A DNA stretch of 64,000 bases. It comes from JBQTII01 sp052387905. Its GTDB lineage: Bacteria > Actinomycetota > Actinomycetes > Sporichthyales > Sporichthyaceae. A program made the translations under genes and the position numbers. The DNA is taken from NCBI GenBank assembly GCA_052387905.1, contig JBQTIR010000005.1:1-64000 (forward strand). Direction: 5' to 3'. Every line of letters begins with the position of its first letter. Within the stretch, counting starts at the first letter, position 1. This document shows, piece by piece, positions 63,270-64,000 of this stretch. Below the pieces are notes generated by a model that did not search any database, was not told the DNA's origin, and saw only the letters and a list, made by a program, of their open reading frames with translations.

Positions 63270-64000
63270 TTACCTCTTCCGGCACTGGAAGAACTGGACG
63301 TCGTCGATCGTCCAGCCATCGAACTTGATCTGTTTGTCGCCCTTGACGGCCCAGCGGAACTGCAGCTTCTTGCCGCCCAACGACGTCAGATTCAGCCGGC
63401 TGGAGTTGTAGCCGTTGCTGTCCCCACCGAAGCCGTCGTAGGCCCTGCCGCCGTCAGGCTGGATCCGCTTGTCCGGTCCGTTCTGCCACGGTCGGCCCGA
63501 GGCGCTCTTCCAGCTGCCCTTCCCGATCCGGAACTCCAGGACCGCGCCGTCGTAGTACCGGTCGACCAGGCCGGTCTCCAGCACGAAGTGGTCGAGGCGG
63601 TACTGGTGGGCGAAGCGCAGGAAGGTCTGCCCGGACTTCGGGATCGCCACGGCCGTCTTCAGCGTCGCCGCGCTGCTCAGCGTGCGGTCCGGTTCCACGC
63701 CGTAGAGGCTGTTCACCCCGGTCTTGGCGTAGTCGTCGACCAGGCGCCACTGCTTGCCCAGGCTCCACCGCTTCGTCGAGAAGTTCTCGAAGCTGTCGGA
63801 CAGGAGCTTGGACTTCTTGGTGCCCTTCGGGCAGAAATCCGCCTCGGGCGCCCTGCTCGGGGCCGGGGGCTGCTCGGCCATCTCGGTGGCCTTGACGGCC
63901 TTGCGCACCTGGTCGCAGTGAGTCTTGGAGATGATCTCGCCCTTGGCCCGCAGCCCCAGCAGGTCGTTGCACGCTTGCGGTAGCACCGCACCGAGATCGG
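63270..64000 (-). CDS. C-terminal part of a large secreted protein, possibly a metallopeptidase
   Basis: An open frame enters from beyond the right edge and ends at 63270; at least 242 residues are visible. The first part (DLGAVLPQACNDLLGL ... ISKTHCDQVRKAVKATEM) resembles the end of the catalytic domain in M4/M36-type secreted peptidases. It is followed by an immune inhibitor A/MAM-like beta domain (SFENFSTKRW, FLRFAHQYRLD, YDGAVLEFRIG, GWTIDDVQFFQC). The catalytic zinc site would lie outside the window, so the peptidase call is tentative. Confidence 0.5.
   Translation of the reverse strand, partial: DLGAVLPQACNDLLGLRAKGEIISKTHCDQVRKAVKATEMAEQPPAPSRAPEADFCPKGTKKSKLLSDSFENFSTKRWSLGKQWRLVDDYAKTGVNSLYGVEPDRTLSSAATLKTAVAIPKSGQTFLRFAHQYRLDHFVLETGLVDRYYDGAVLEFRIGKGSWKSASGRPWQNGPDKRIQPDGGRAYDGFGGDSNGYNSSRLNLTSLGGKKLQFRWAVKGDKQIKFDGWTIDDVQFFQCRKR

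Overview
The window is chromosomal DNA from a high-GC actinobacterium. The evidence is very high third-position GC, frequent GTG starts, an HspR/HAIR-controlled dnaK-grpE-dnaJ-hspR-clpB cluster, a three-part PurS/PurQ/PurL enzyme, a mycothiol-type maleylpyruvate isomerase, a Stealth polysaccharide gene and the order ppa / dacB-zincin-tilS-hpt-ftsH-folE-folP-folB-folK-DUF3180. I cannot fix the genus; an early-branching or Frankia/Sporichthya-type lineage is a guess. No rRNA, tRNA, CRISPR array, prophage or insertion sequence was seen.

Region 1 (1-15.6 kb) is the accessory-looking and most interesting part. It holds two tandem secreted proteins with near-identical signal peptides (one collagen-like), a LuxR-type regulator, a MazEF toxin-antitoxin pair preceded by an SOS (LexA) box, and an operon matching mycobacterial iniB-iniA-iniC in order and size (IniB-domain protein plus two dynamin-like GTPases). 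Next come two divergent IniB/Hsp70 gene pairs. The Hsp70-like proteins have an ATPase domain, no substrate-binding domain, and one membrane helix. The second has lost the catalytic lysine and a phosphate-loop glycine. A glycine/leucine repeat protein lies between the pairs and a two-helix coiled-coil membrane protein follows. This looks like an envelope-stress system that combines membrane-remodelling GTPases, membrane-tethered Hsp70 ATPases and IniB proteins.

Region 2 (15.7-27 kb) is a housekeeping block on the minus strand: folate synthesis, ftsH, hpt, tilS, a zincin metalloprotease and a PBP4-type carboxypeptidase, with ppa divergent. Region 3 (27-43.7 kb) contains small hypothetical genes, purine synthesis genes (purL, purQ, purS, purB, purD, purA), galE, a fused ECF-sigma/anti-sigma-like membrane protein, and an MMPL transporter fused in frame to DUF3151, ending with a class I aldolase.

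Region 4 (43.8-56 kb) is a mixed block: sulfotransferase-like and Stealth genes (surface polysaccharide), a SpoU methyltransferase, two lipoproteins, an acyl-CoA synthetase, DedA, pyrE, FKBP, an SDR, an aminotransferase and a probable type VII secretion-associated protein. Region 5 (56.2-63.2 kb) is the chaperone cluster with two HAIR operators. A truncated secreted protein closes the window.

Intergenic gaps carry several dispersed palindromic repeat families. One is a 42-bp hairpin whose two stem variants differ by compensating changes; two copies sit in the purS-purQ-purL junctions. The overall gene set (iniBAC, dnaK cluster, purA, DUF3151, fba, SpoU methyltransferase, pyrE, clpB) resembles, from memory, the Rv0339c-Rv0384c region of M. 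tuberculosis.
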